Assembly (NCBI GenBank): GCA_949289995.1
Contig: CASEQE010000083.1
Span: forward strand, 1-33,025
DNA length: 33,025 nt
Direction: 5' to 3'
From: an uncultured Peptococcaceae bacterium
GTDB taxonomy: Bacteria > Bacillota > Dehalobacteriia > UBA4068
The stretch's first letter is position 1. Every line of letters starts with the position of its first letter. This document shows positions 6,892-14,947 of this stretch, one piece after another. The position numbers were made by a program, and so were the translations under genes. The notes beneath the pieces are model-generated. The model was not told the DNA's origin. It ran no database searches and saw only the letters and a list, made by a program, of their open reading frames with translations.

Positions 6892-7689
6892 TTATAATGG
6901 TAGTCCGTAAAAAGCGGCAAAATTGTTGTATAAAATATCTTCCAAAAATTGAGGATTCAGATGGAACGATTCCAAGGTATCCAATTCCTGCTGATAATCC
7001 CACATGGGGAAATCGGTGCCAAAAAAGATATGGCTGGGATCAAAGGTGGCCAATGCTAGTTTTTCCGCTTCATAACCGCCAAAACCCACGGTGCTACTGG
7101 TATCGATGTAGACGTTCTCTAGAGAAGGGAGAACTTCCCTGGCTTCATCCCATTGCATCCAGCCGCCGCAATGGGCGGCGATACAACGCAGTTTGGGGAA
7201 CATTTTGGCAATTCTGGCCATACGATGGGGTTGGGAATAGGGGTAACGATAATCGCCGGTATGGCTGATCAGAAACATACCCCGTTCGCCCATTTCTTCA
7301 TAGGCGGGAAACATCGCTTCGTCATCCAAACAAAATTTTTGAAAATCGGGATGCAGTTTAATGCCTTTTACCCCTGCTTGGCTTAATCGTTCTAATTCTT
7401 GAGAGAAATCGCTAAAATCTTTATGCAAAGTTCCTACCGGCAACAATCTGGGGTCGGTAGCCGCCGATTTGATGATAAAATCGTTAATGGAACGCACTTG
7501 ATGGGCGGTGGTAGCGCTGGAAAAAATGACGCAATATTTTACGTTAAATTTTTCTCCCGCCGCCAGCAATTCTTGCAGGCTGCCCTGGTGTTGCATCAGT
7601 ACGTCGTTATAAAAAACGGAAATGGCTTTGGTGGCTGGCGATACCAATTTAGGCGGAAAAATATGCGTATGTACGTCAATAATTTTCAT
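6892..7689 (-). CDS. Amidohydrolase-family metal-dependent hydrolase
   Basis: This is a TIM-barrel hydrolase or decarboxylase of the amidohydrolase-2 type. The 265-residue product shows the metal-binding set in order: HxH in DVHTHIF (His7, His9), KLHPD (Lys111-Asp115), ISHTGD (His143), AHCGG (His173) and GTDFPMWD (Asp226). Members of this group act on very different substrates, so the reaction cannot be read from the sequence. The start ATG 7689 has AAGGATATC upstream and a good promoter about 50 bases away. It is monocistronic, with its own terminator. Confidence 0.88.
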   Translation of the reverse strand: MKIIDVHTHIFPPKLVSPATKAISVFYNDVLMQHQGSLQELLAAGEKFNVKYCVIFSSATTAHQVRSINDFIIKSAATDPRLLPVGTLHKDFSDFSQELERLSQAGVKGIKLHPDFQKFCLDDEAMFPAYEEMGERGMFLISHTGDYRYPYSQPHRMARIAKMFPKLRCIAAHCGGWMQWDEAREVLPSLENVYIDTSSTVGFGGYEAEKLALATFDPSHIFFGTDFPMWDYQQELDTLESFHLNPQFLEDILYNNFAAFYGLPL

Positions 7690-7738
7690 AAATATAGATA
7701 TCCTTATCGTAAGCTATAAAAGATTTTCTCAAATAAAT

Positions 7739-7767
7739 ATTGTACTACATAGTTTTAAAAATTGCAA
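7739..7767 (-). promoter_or_regulatory. Promoter of the amidohydrolase gene
   Basis: On the minus strand the -35 box is TTGCAA (7767-7762) and the -10 box is TACAAT (7744-7739), with a 17-bp spacer. The start codon is about 50 bases downstream. Confidence 0.7.
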
Positions 7768-7911
7768 GATAAAACCTAGGGAGACGGTTGCCGCAAACTG
7801 GAGATAGAAGGCGGCACTGGGGAAAAATATTTCATCGCCGTTTTTTTACTGCAATTCTATTTTGAATATGATAGAATAAATAAATGCAGGGGTAGGCAAG
7901 GGGTTGTGCAT

Positions 7912-9087
7912 ATGCCGAAATACAAACCAAGCATTTTTCTTGTTTTATATGGATCCGCTAAGGGTAAACGACATATCATCGGTTGGGTCATAGGCCTGGC
8001 TTTGGTATTGCTGGCGGTTACAGGTGGCTGGTGGTTGAAACAATATCTTAGTGCCGGTTTGCAGCCTCAATCTTTAACAGCCTGCTATGTCCATGGAGAG
8101 CATGTTCGCCTATATTTTCAAGATTTTTCTCCTCAGAACGTCGATTTGCAGGCCGCTGATGGTACGGTCTACCGTTTTAGCATGGATAGCGATGCCTTAA
8201 ACCATGGTATGACCTGGATTTATTTGCCGGACGGCACATATCGTTTGTTTGGCGATTCTGTGGCTTTACGAGCCGCCCCTGGTTATGAGCAGGAAGGATA
8301 TAGCTTGACCCGCCAGGGTTGCAATCGCTATTGGCGGCTATACGGTAGCCGGGGCTATTTGTTCTTATCGCTATCCACCGTTGACCAATTGCCGGAAGAC
8401 GTATATGATATTATTATTGATGCAGGCCATGGCGGGGCGGATAGCGGCGCTATGAACGGTTCCTTGCGAGAAGCGGATTTTAATTTGCAAGCCGCTTTGT
8501 ATATGGCGGAACTGTTTACGGAGTACGGGCTCAAAGTGGCCTTGACCCGGGATGGAGATTATAGCGTTGGTCAGGAAGGCGTGGCGGCTAGCCAAATAGA
8601 TCCCTATATTAGCGGCGGACGGGTAGATACCGTGTATGCCAGCGGAGCCAAATATCTAATTTCCAATCATCTTAACGCCTCCACCGATGGACTTTGCCGG
8701 GGGTATCAAGTCTATTCCTCCGTGCGTTGTGATAATCGCTGGGCGGAATTGACCGCTGCCGCCTGGCGGCAAGCGGGAATGTTCGCCAATAACGATTTTA
8801 CCGGTTTGGTGCAGGATGGTACTTATAAGCAATATACCCAGGACGATGTGCAAACCGGTAGCGATTATTATTATATTTTGCGAGAATGTGGCGGTATGGC
8901 TACTTCGCCCCGTAAGATGTTGGCTGCGGGAATTCGGGAAGAAAGGGAACTTTTTGCCGGAGCGGAAGCTCTTTTGTTGGAATATTGTTTTATCGATAAC
9001 GGGCAGGATTTATCCTTTTGGCAGGAAAATTGGCAAGCTTTGGTAAAAGCGGCGGTAGATGCCGCCGTGGAATATTGGCAATTGTGA
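7912..9087 (+). CDS. Membrane-anchored N-acetylmuramoyl-L-alanine amidase
   Basis: It cleaves the bond between N-acetylmuramic acid and L-alanine in peptidoglycan (Amidase_3 family, zinc-dependent). The 391-residue product has a basic N-terminus, one membrane helix at about 23-42, a spacer domain of about 120 residues without a recognised fold, and the catalytic domain at about 165-388. Zinc ligands and catalytic Glu are visible: IIIDAGHGG (His173), LREAD (Glu187), SNHLNAS (His253) and LLEYCFIDN (Glu357). ATG 7912 is preferred because AAGGGG (7898-7903) lies 8 bases upstream; GTG 7906 is too close. A second cell-wall enzyme starts 11 bases downstream, so the two are an operon. The promoter is not clear: a TATGAT is present at 7867-7872 without a good -35. 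Confidence 0.92.
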   Translation: MPKYKPSIFLVLYGSAKGKRHIIGWVIGLALVLLAVTGGWWLKQYLSAGLQPQSLTACYVHGEHVRLYFQDFSPQNVDLQAADGTVYRFSMDSDALNHGMTWIYLPDGTYRLFGDSVALRAAPGYEQEGYSLTRQGCNRYWRLYGSRGYLFLSLSTVDQLPEDVYDIIIDAGHGGADSGAMNGSLREADFNLQAALYMAELFTEYGLKVALTRDGDYSVGQEGVAASQIDPYISGGRVDTVYASGAKYLISNHLNASTDGLCRGYQVYSSVRCDNRWAELTAAAWRQAGMFANNDFTGLVQDGTYKQYTQDDVQTGSDYYYILRECGGMATSPRKMLAAGIREERELFAGAEALLLEYCFIDNGQDLSFWQENWQALVKAAVDAAVEYWQL

Positions 9088-9098
9088 GGTAAAGGAAT

Positions 9099-10703
9099 AT
9101 GTTTGCGGAACGGAAAAGAACTTGGTTATGGATGGCGTTTTTGGCTTTGCTTATCGCTGGCGTATGCTCTCCCGAGGCCTCCGCCTCGACCACAAACCAG
9201 AACGTTGCGGCCAACGGCGGGACGGCGGTACATGCATACCAAATGCTGGTCAACAAAACCTATCCCCTTAGCGCGGATTTTGTTCCGGAAGATTTGGCGC
9301 CCGTTAGCAACTATGCCAAGGGAGCGGTAGGGATTCGTATTTGCCGGCAAGCCGGGGAGGCTTTGGCTATGATGTTAGCGGATATGGAACAAGCCGGTGT
9401 GGGCGAAGTGTATGTGAACTCCGCTTATCGCACATATGAAAAGCAAAGTTCTTTATATTCGAATAAAATTGCTTCTTATGTTTCCCAAGGTTATAGCCGT
9501 TCGCAGGCTGAGGCATTGGCCGCCCAATGGGTGGCTCCGCCGGGAAAAAGCGAACATCAAACCGGGTTGGTGGTAGATCTTTCTACCGCTTCCTTGGGAT
9601 ATGCCTTAAACAATAGTTTTGCTGAAACCGCTCAAGGCAAATGGTTGAAGGAAAATTGTTGGCGCTATGGTTTTATTCTGCGCTATCCTCAGGATAAAAC
9701 CGATATTACCGGTTATGCTTGGGAATCCTGGCATTTTCGTTATGTGGGAGCGCCCCATGCCGAATATATCATGAAGCATGGTCTTACTTTGGATGAATAT
9801 GTCGAGCAGATTCGGCAAAACGGGTATTTGACTTTTGACGCCGCCAACGGTCAAATTTACGCTACCTATTATGGTTGGAGTAGTGAAGCGGAATTGTTTG
9901 GCGATTCTCTATTGCAAATTTCCAAAGCCCGTTGCGGTATGGGAGATTATCTGCTAACCACTTTACAGCCAGCAGGGTCGCTGGTGGATATCGTGGGCCA
10001 TTGGGGAGAAAGTTATATCCGTCAGTTATTGGATACGGGGGTGGTACAAGGTTATACCGATCATACTTTTCGGCCCAATGCTAATATCACCAAAGCGGAA
10101 TTAACGACCATGCTGGCAAGATTATTGCAATTGCTGCAGGAACCTCAAGACCCGCTGTTATCTCAGGCCGATGCGCCGGTATTTATTGATTGTCAGGAAA
10201 GCGATTATTATTATCAGGCGGTTTGGATTTGCTATTCCGCCGGTTTGTTGGACGAAAGCCTATATCTGAATCATGGCGACGGAACGGCTTCCTTTTTGCC
10301 TCAAGAGATCATGCGCCGCAAACAAGTTGCGATCATGTTGGCGGGGTTGTTTAGCCGTGAATCGGCAGAACAAGCGAACCAGGAAAACGATTTCCGCGGT
10401 GCAGAAATGGATGATATGCTAACGGAAACCATTGCCGATTTGGCTTTTAGCGATTTGGCCGGCCAGGATGAAAAGGTGGTGCGCGCCGTATCCCTGTTGG
10501 CGGAGAATGCTATCGTCACCGGCGATACTTTGGGTCGTTTTAATCCGGAATCGACTATAACGCGGGCGGAGATTTGTACTATGTTTAGCCGTATTTTAGC
10601 CAAGTTTCATCTGAATGACTCCTTTAACCAGGAGAAAGGGCAAATCGAGAATATAGACGGCGCGCCGGAAGACGTTTCCTCTTCAACCTTGGCATTGGAG
10701 TAA
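9099..10703 (+). CDS. Secreted D,D-carboxypeptidase (VanY/M15) with three SLH domains
   Basis: It trims the terminal D-alanine of peptidoglycan stem peptides. The 534-residue product has a signal peptide (about 1-30, ending EASAS), a VanY-type peptidase M15B domain at about 55-235 with the zinc/catalytic motifs SEHQTGLVVD (His153, Asp160) and WESWHFRYV (Glu209, His212), and three SLH modules at about 297-345 (ITKAE), 361-417 and 450-500 (ITRAE). In Negativicutes SLH modules bind peptidoglycan carrying covalently attached polyamines, so this enzyme is probably held at the wall on the periplasmic side. The start ATG 9099 follows AAAGGA, 11 bases after the amidase gene. The linker and tail are acidic and of low complexity. 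Confidence 0.93.
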   Translation: MFAERKRTWLWMAFLALLIAGVCSPEASASTTNQNVAANGGTAVHAYQMLVNKTYPLSADFVPEDLAPVSNYAKGAVGIRICRQAGEALAMMLADMEQAGVGEVYVNSAYRTYEKQSSLYSNKIASYVSQGYSRSQAEALAAQWVAPPGKSEHQTGLVVDLSTASLGYALNNSFAETAQGKWLKENCWRYGFILRYPQDKTDITGYAWESWHFRYVGAPHAEYIMKHGLTLDEYVEQIRQNGYLTFDAANGQIYATYYGWSSEAELFGDSLLQISKARCGMGDYLLTTLQPAGSLVDIVGHWGESYIRQLLDTGVVQGYTDHTFRPNANITKAELTTMLARLLQLLQEPQDPLLSQADAPVFIDCQESDYYYQAVWICYSAGLLDESLYLNHGDGTASFLPQEIMRRKQVAIMLAGLFSRESAEQANQENDFRGAEMDDMLTETIADLAFSDLAGQDEKVVRAVSLLAENAIVTGDTLGRFNPESTITRAEICTMFSRILAKFHLNDSFNQEKGQIENIDGAPEDVSSSTLALE

Positions 10704-10711
10704 AAGATTAT

Positions 10712-10738
10712 GCCGCCTGCCGCAACCAGGCAGGTGGC
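10712..10738 (+). other. Hairpin after the SLH carboxypeptidase gene
   Basis: GCCGCCTGCC pairs with GGCAGGTGGC (one mismatch) around a seven-base loop. There is no T run, so it may stabilise the mRNA 3' end ahead of the stronger hairpin at 10758. Confidence 0.45.
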
Positions 10739-10757
10739 CTAGCTTATCGCATAGGCA

Positions 10758-10788
10758 AAGCCGGCAGGGAATTCCCTGCCGGCTTTTA
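10758..10788 (+). terminator. Strong terminator, probably bidirectional
   Basis: A perfect 28-base inverted repeat (AAGCCGGCAGGGAA and its complement, 10758-10785) is followed by TTTTAT on the plus strand and by a short TTTG on the minus strand. It lies between convergent genes. Confidence 0.9.
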
Positions 10789-10854
10789 TCTTGGCGCCAG
10801 CGCCGCTCTAGCAACGGCTGTCCGTAAGAGGGGTTTCCGCAAGCAGTGGCGGAA

Positions 10855-11295
10855 TTAAAGATAGGGCGCTATATCCGTGGTCATTTGTTGCTCCACATGA
10901 ATCAACTGCTCCGTCAGCCGCCGGGATTGGCCATCTGCCTGCGTATATTGGTTTAAATAGCGGCGCAAAGATTTTACGCCCATATTGCAGCCGTCGGTGA
11001 TAAGATCGGCTACGGTAGCGTCGCTTTCATCCATGGTCATTTTCATATTGGTTTTTAGCCAAGACATACTTTTGGCTAAAGGATTGGGGTCTTTGCCGCT
11101 TTCATCGCATTGATTCAATAAGCGGTGAATTTCACTACCGATTTTCTGATGTTCATCCTTGCTATGGTGTAAAATCTGTTGCAGATGTTCATCCTGTACA
11201 TGATCAATGACTTCGGCAATGGAATCTACGCCCATTTTTACGCCCGCATTACATTCTTTGAGTAGAGATACGGTATCTTCATTAAATTTTTCCAT
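10855..11295 (-). CDS. Helical-bundle protein of unknown function
   Basis: The 146-residue product is almost wholly helical, with no signal peptide or membrane segment. Regularly spaced Glu, His and Asp residues (for example QDEHLQQILHHSKDEHQKIG near residues 34-53, and DGCNMGVKSLRRYLNQY near 101-117) suggest a ferritin-like or DUF2383-like four-helix bundle. I recall similar proteins of about 145 residues in anaerobic Firmicutes with no known function. Metal binding is possible but not shown. The start ATG 11295 has AAAGGAG upstream. It is convergent with the SLH gene and has a leader of about 100 bases. Confidence 0.75.
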   Translation of the reverse strand: MEKFNEDTVSLLKECNAGVKMGVDSIAEVIDHVQDEHLQQILHHSKDEHQKIGSEIHRLLNQCDESGKDPNPLAKSMSWLKTNMKMTMDESDATVADLITDGCNMGVKSLRRYLNQYTQADGQSRRLTEQLIHVEQQMTTDIAPYL

Positions 11296-11399
11296 GTTTT
11301 TTAACTCCTTTTGACTCTTATTTTCTCCGTGTAAGAGTAAAATATGCGCAAAAATGAAGGAAGCAGGTTTGCCTTGCTTTGCGAGCAGGGCGCATGAAG

Positions 11400-11427
11400 A
11401 TTATCCTATGCGTATCCCATAAGCCAA
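11400..11427 (-). promoter_or_regulatory. Possible promoter of the helical-bundle gene
   Basis: On the minus strand TTGGCT (11427-11422) and GATAAT (11405-11400) are separated by 16 bp. A short perfect hairpin (AGCATTTT, three-base loop) lies just upstream. The -35 match is weak. Confidence 0.35.
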
Positions 11428-11470
11428 GCATTTTTTCAAAATGCTATAGAATTTATGGCAAATAAAAAAA

Positions 11471-11506
11471 CATCCTTTACGATAGCCAAAGGTATCGCAA
11501 AGGATG
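11471..11506 (-). terminator. Second minus-strand terminator downstream of tRNA-Arg
   Basis: CATCCTTTGCGATA pairs with TATCGTAAAGGATG (one mismatch) on the minus strand and is followed by TTTTTTTATTTG. It is a good terminator with no recognised gene directly upstream of it. Confidence 0.85.
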
Positions 11507-11723
11507 CTACATGTACATGGAACGTCGGCTATTACCCTAGCTTTCCATTCTATGCTCAATATATGCAGAAACCGATTTCAAGCTTATCTTTTGCTTGCCG
11601 CCAGCACATTGTTGCCTGAAAAATATAGTTGATCGACCTTGGAACATGGATTTTGCTGCGATAAAGCCGTTTTGGCTTGTTGCCGTCTCCTTGGCTGCGG
11701 CGTGAGCGCGCTCTGACTTTTGC
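11507..11723 (-). other. Gap between two minus-strand terminators, no gene recognised
   Basis: These 217 bases lie between the tRNA terminator and the terminator at 11471-11506. A 62-codon minus-strand frame here begins with a TTG inside the tRNA terminator and has no ribosome binding site, so I do not call it. A small hairpin (AAGCC, five-base loop, GGCTT) is present. The second terminator suggests a short transcript, perhaps a small RNA or read-through from the tRNA, but I see no clear promoter. Confidence 0.3.
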
Positions 11724-11761
11724 AAAAAAGTCGGAGCAAGCGATACAAAGCTTGCTCCGAC
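11724..11761 (-). terminator. Terminator of tRNA-Arg
   Basis: A perfect 12-bp stem (GTCGGAGCAAGC with GCTTGCTCCGAC, 11730-11761) is followed on the minus strand by TTTTTT (11729-11724). It starts one base after the CCA end of the tRNA. Confidence 0.92.
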
Positions 11762-11762
11762 G

Positions 11763-11837
11763 TGGTATGCCCGATAGGGATCGAACCTACGCTTCCGGCT
11801 CCGGAGGCCGGCGCTCTATCCACTGAGCTACGGGCAC
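11763..11837 (-). tRNA. tRNA-Arg (anticodon CCG)
   Basis: A 75-base cloverleaf is read on the minus strand. The acceptor arm is GTGCCCG/CGGGCAT with discriminator A and an encoded CCA. The D arm contains GCTCAGTGGATAGAGC. The anticodon stem CCGGC/GCCGG holds loop CTCCGGA, giving anticodon CCG for codon CGG. The T arm contains GGTTCGATCCC. It has its own strong promoter five bases upstream of the mature end and its own terminator. No integrase or duplicated 3' end suggests use as an attachment site. Confidence 0.97.
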
Positions 11838-11848
11838 ATTACCAAAGT

Positions 11849-11877
11849 ATTATAGACTATTTCTCCATCAAAGTCAA
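11849..11877 (-). promoter_or_regulatory. Promoter of tRNA-Arg
   Basis: On the minus strand the -35 box is TTGACT (11877-11872) and the -10 box is TATAAT (11854-11849), with a 17-bp spacer. The predicted start lies a few bases before the tRNA. Confidence 0.88.
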
Positions 11878-11919
11878 TGGTAAATTCCGTAGCAGAGGGT
11901 ATTTTTCCGTAGGGCCGCG

Positions 11920-13122
11920 TTATTCCACCAGATCGGGATGAAAACTTTCCTGCCAGGGCAAGCCCCAAATATTTAGAGCATCCATAAACGGATCGGGGTC
12001 GAATTCTTCGATATTATAAACGCCGGGTTTACGCCACGTGCCGTTTAGCACCATCATAGCGCCGATCATTGCTGGTACGCCGGTGGTATAGGCCACAGCT
12101 TGAGAACCCACTTCCCGATAGCATTGCTGATGGTCGCATACGTTATATACATAGTAAGCTTTTTCTTGGCCGTCCTTTTTGCCCTGGATGATGCAGCCGA
12201 TATTGGTTTTGCCTTTGGTACGAGGTCCCAAAGAGGAAGGATCCGGCAATACCGCCTTGAGGAATTGTAGAGGTACGATTTTTTGCCCCTGAAAGTCGAT
12301 CGGCTCTATGCTGGTCATGCCAACGTTTTCCAGACATTTCAAATGGGTAAGATAGCTTTGACTAAAGGTCATAAAGAAACGGATTCTTTTGATACCGGGC
12401 ATATGCAAAGCCAGAGATTCCAGCTCCTCATGATGGAGCAAATACATATCTTTAGGGCCGATTTGGGGGAAATTATAAACCCGTTTGATTTCCATTGGCT
12501 CCGTTTCCCGCCATGCGCCGTCTTGCCAATAGCTGCCCTTGGCGGAAACCTCGCGAATATTGATTTCCGGATTAAAGTTGGTGGCGAAAGGATAGCCATG
12601 ATCGCCATCGTTGCAATCCAAAATATCAATATAGTTGATTTCGTCAAAATAATGCTTTAAGGCATAGGCGCAAAAAACGCCGGTAACGCCGGGATCGAAA
12701 CCGCTGCCCAGTAGTGCGGTAAGACCGGCCTGGGAAAAGCGTTCTTTATAAGCCCATTGCCATTTGTATTCAAATTTGGCCTCGTCTTCCGGTTCATAAT
12801 TGGCGGTGTCCACATAATGGGCGCCTGTAGTCAAACAGGCATCCATAATTTTCAAGTCTTGATAGGGCAGGGCCAGGTGTAATACCACTTGCGGTTGATA
12901 GGTTTCCATCAAGCGGATCAGCGCCGCCGTATCGTTGGCGTCTACCTGGGCGGTGGAAATCGTAGTGGCGGTATGATCCGCCAATTTTTCTTTTAGCGCG
13001 TCGCATTTGCTTTTGGTGCGGCTGGCGATACAGATATCGTCAAAAACGGCGCTGTTTTGACAGCATTTATGGATGGCAACGCTGGCCACGCCGCCGCAAC
13101 CAATGATTAAAGTTTTTCCCAT
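11920..13122 (-). CDS. Saccharopine-dehydrogenase-family protein, probable carboxy(nor)spermidine dehydrogenase
   Basis: Enzymes of this type condense aspartate semialdehyde with putrescine or diaminopropane and reduce the product with NADPH to carboxyspermidine or carboxynorspermidine. The 400-residue product begins with the nucleotide-binding motif IIGCGGVAS (about 6-14) and has the family signatures HLALPYQD, HYVDTANYE, LLGSGFDPGVTGVF and the closing DPFMDALNIWGLPW. I chose ATG 13122 because GGAGGA (13135-13130) lies 7 bases upstream. A TTG at 13140 in the same frame overlaps that site. It is the last gene of the polyamine operon. The partner decarboxylase (NspC type) is not in this window. 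A lysine-pathway role is the alternative but is less likely in this context. Confidence 0.85.
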   Translation of the reverse strand: MGKTLIIGCGGVASVAIHKCCQNSAVFDDICIASRTKSKCDALKEKLADHTATTISTAQVDANDTAALIRLMETYQPQVVLHLALPYQDLKIMDACLTTGAHYVDTANYEPEDEAKFEYKWQWAYKERFSQAGLTALLGSGFDPGVTGVFCAYALKHYFDEINYIDILDCNDGDHGYPFATNFNPEINIREVSAKGSYWQDGAWRETEPMEIKRVYNFPQIGPKDMYLLHHEELESLALHMPGIKRIRFFMTFSQSYLTHLKCLENVGMTSIEPIDFQGQKIVPLQFLKAVLPDPSSLGPRTKGKTNIGCIIQGKKDGQEKAYYVYNVCDHQQCYREVGSQAVAYTTGVPAMIGAMMVLNGTWRKPGVYNIEEFDPDPFMDALNIWGLPWQESFHPDLVE

Positions 13123-13145
13123 AATATATTCCTCCGGCAAATTTT

Positions 13146-14009
13146 TTACGGATTGATGTTAAGCGCCAACAGCAATTCCCGCAGCGCTTTACAGGCCGCC
13201 ATTACGGAAATGCCGCCGCTGTCATAGGGTGGGGATAATTCTGTCAAATCCGCGGCCACAATCCGAGCCTGTGCTGCTACTTGGCAAATTGCACCGGCTA
13301 ATTGTTGAAAACATACGCCTCCCGCTTCCGGCGTGCCGGTTCCGGGAAATACGGATGGATCCAATACATCCAAATCGCAGGTAAAATATACAGGTAGCCC
13401 TTTTAGGCGTTGTAACACCATATCCAGCCCCTGAAAATCTTGGGTTCTTATCCAGGTATGCCCGGCCTGGGCAAAACGGAATTCCTCCCGATCTCCAGAA
13501 CGAATGGCAAATTGGAAGATACGTCCATCGCCCAATAATTCCCAACAGCGCCGCAGTACGCATGCATGGGACAGAGTAACGCCTAAATATTCCTGACGCA
13601 AATCGGCATGGGCGTCGAAATGGATGATATGCAAATCCGGATAGCGACGGGCTGCCGCTTGAATCGCGGCCAAGGTGACCAGATGTTCCCCTCCCAATAA
13701 CACAGGTAGTTTTCCCTGGTGTAAAATGGTTTCTGTTGCGGTTTCGATAGCTGCCAAAGCGGCCGGTACATCGCCAAAGGGCAAGTCCAGATCACCGCTA
13801 TCGCAAACCCGCAGATCCAGCAAATCTTTGTCTTGTACAGGGCTATAGCTTTCGATACCCCAGGATTCGTTGCGTATGGCTTGGGGGCCGAAGCGGGCGC
13901 CGGGGCGATAGGAGGTGGTGCCATCAAACGGTGCCCCAAATAGAACTATATCGGCCTGATCAAAGGTTTTGTCGCAACCGATAAAACAATTGCTTACGCT
14001 ATTCAACAT
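13146..14009 (-). CDS. speB: Agmatinase (ureohydrolase family)
   Basis: It hydrolyses agmatine to putrescine and urea. The 287-residue product has the binuclear manganese site of the arginase/agmatinase family: GGEHLVT (His109), HFDAHADLR (Asp132, His134, Asp136) and CDLDVLDPS (Asp212, Asp214). It starts inside the last codons of speE (11-base overlap), so the two are translationally coupled. Its place between spermidine synthase and a carboxyspermidine-type dehydrogenase, downstream of an arginine-type decarboxylase, favours agmatine over arginine or guanidine substrates. Confidence 0.93.
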   Translation of the reverse strand: MLNSVSNCFIGCDKTFDQADIVLFGAPFDGTTSYRPGARFGPQAIRNESWGIESYSPVQDKDLLDLRVCDSGDLDLPFGDVPAALAAIETATETILHQGKLPVLLGGEHLVTLAAIQAAARRYPDLHIIHFDAHADLRQEYLGVTLSHACVLRRCWELLGDGRIFQFAIRSGDREEFRFAQAGHTWIRTQDFQGLDMVLQRLKGLPVYFTCDLDVLDPSVFPGTGTPEAGGVCFQQLAGAICQVAAQARIVAADLTELSPPYDSGGISVMAACKALRELLLALNINP

Positions 14010-14850
14010 CCCGTACCAACTCCTCTACATAGGCCGGCAAGGCGAATGCCCCCCGATGCACTTTGGTGGTATAGTATTTGGTTTGCAAATGCAATTGATT
14101 CCAGGCCTGATCATCCAAATCTTTTAAGGGATGATAGTGTTTAGATGCAAAGCCGAAGGTCCAATGCCCCGACGGATAGGTGGGAATATGGGCTTGATAG
14201 ATACGGCTGATGGGAAAGCTTTGGACGATACGTTTATGGGCTCTTTGCATAGCAATGGCATCGTCCTCATAATAGGGGCTTTCCTGTTGATTGACCATGA
14301 TGCCGTCGGATTTCAGAGCTTTGTAGCAGCTACCATAGAATTCTTTGGTAAACAGGTTTTCCCCCGGCCCGAAAGGATCCGTGGAATCGACGATAATCAA
14401 GTCGTATTCCTCTTCCTTGGCGCGGACATATTTTAATCCGTCTTCATAATGGATATGCACTCTGTTGTCGTCCAGGCCACAGGATACTTGGGGCAAATAT
14501 TTGCGGCAAACTTCTACTACCAATGGATCGATTTCCACTAGATCAATATGGGCGATACGGGGATAGCGTAGCAATTCCCGCACGGCGCCGCCGTCGCCGC
14601 CGCCAATTACCAAAACCCGGCGGATATTTTGATGTACCGCCATGGGTACATGGGAAATCATTTCGTGATAAATAAATTCGTCCTTTTCCGTTAGCATCAT
14701 CGCCCCATCCAAAGTCAGGAAGCAGCCGAATTGTTCCGATTGAAATACGTCGATACGCTGGTATTCGCTTTGTTGGCTGAACAATTGACGATTGACACGA
14801 ATGGAAAATTTGACGTTGGCGGTATGCATTTCCGAATACCACAATTCCAT
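13999..14850 (-). CDS. speE: Spermidine synthase (polyamine aminopropyltransferase)
   Basis: It transfers the aminopropyl group from decarboxylated S-adenosylmethionine to putrescine. The 283-residue product has the Rossmann motifs GGGDGG (83-88), VEID (105-108) and catalytic VDSTDPFGP (154-162), and the N-terminal beta-domain with QRIDVFQSEQFGCFLTLDG. It starts 97 bases after speA. That spacer holds a perfect GACAGTT hairpin (14929-14946) next to the speA stop, without a T run. It overlaps speB at its 3' end. The enzyme needs decarboxylated SAM, but no SAM decarboxylase gene is in this window. Confidence 0.95.
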   Translation of the reverse strand: MELWYSEMHTANVKFSIRVNRQLFSQQSEYQRIDVFQSEQFGCFLTLDGAMMLTEKDEFIYHEMISHVPMAVHQNIRRVLVIGGGDGGAVRELLRYPRIAHIDLVEIDPLVVEVCRKYLPQVSCGLDDNRVHIHYEDGLKYVRAKEEEYDLIIVDSTDPFGPGENLFTKEFYGSCYKALKSDGIMVNQQESPYYEDDAIAMQRAHKRIVQSFPISRIYQAHIPTYPSGHWTFGFASKHYHPLKDLDDQAWNQLHLQTKYYTTKVHRGAFALPAYVEELVRDVE

Positions 14851-14947
14851 AAGGCCGATTCCTTTCTGCCACAGCAGGCATTTGCTATAAAATCGTCAAA
14901 TAATCGGTTGTCATGTGGAGGGCTGGCGGACAGTTAAGAAACTGTCG

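Noticed and set aside
11537-11725. 62-codon minus-strand frame between the two terminators
   Set aside because: It starts with TTG inside the tRNA terminator, has no ribosome binding site and no recognisable product.
11763-11837. tRNA-Arg as an integration site
   Set aside because: No integrase, direct repeat of the tRNA end, or foreign-looking genes nearby.
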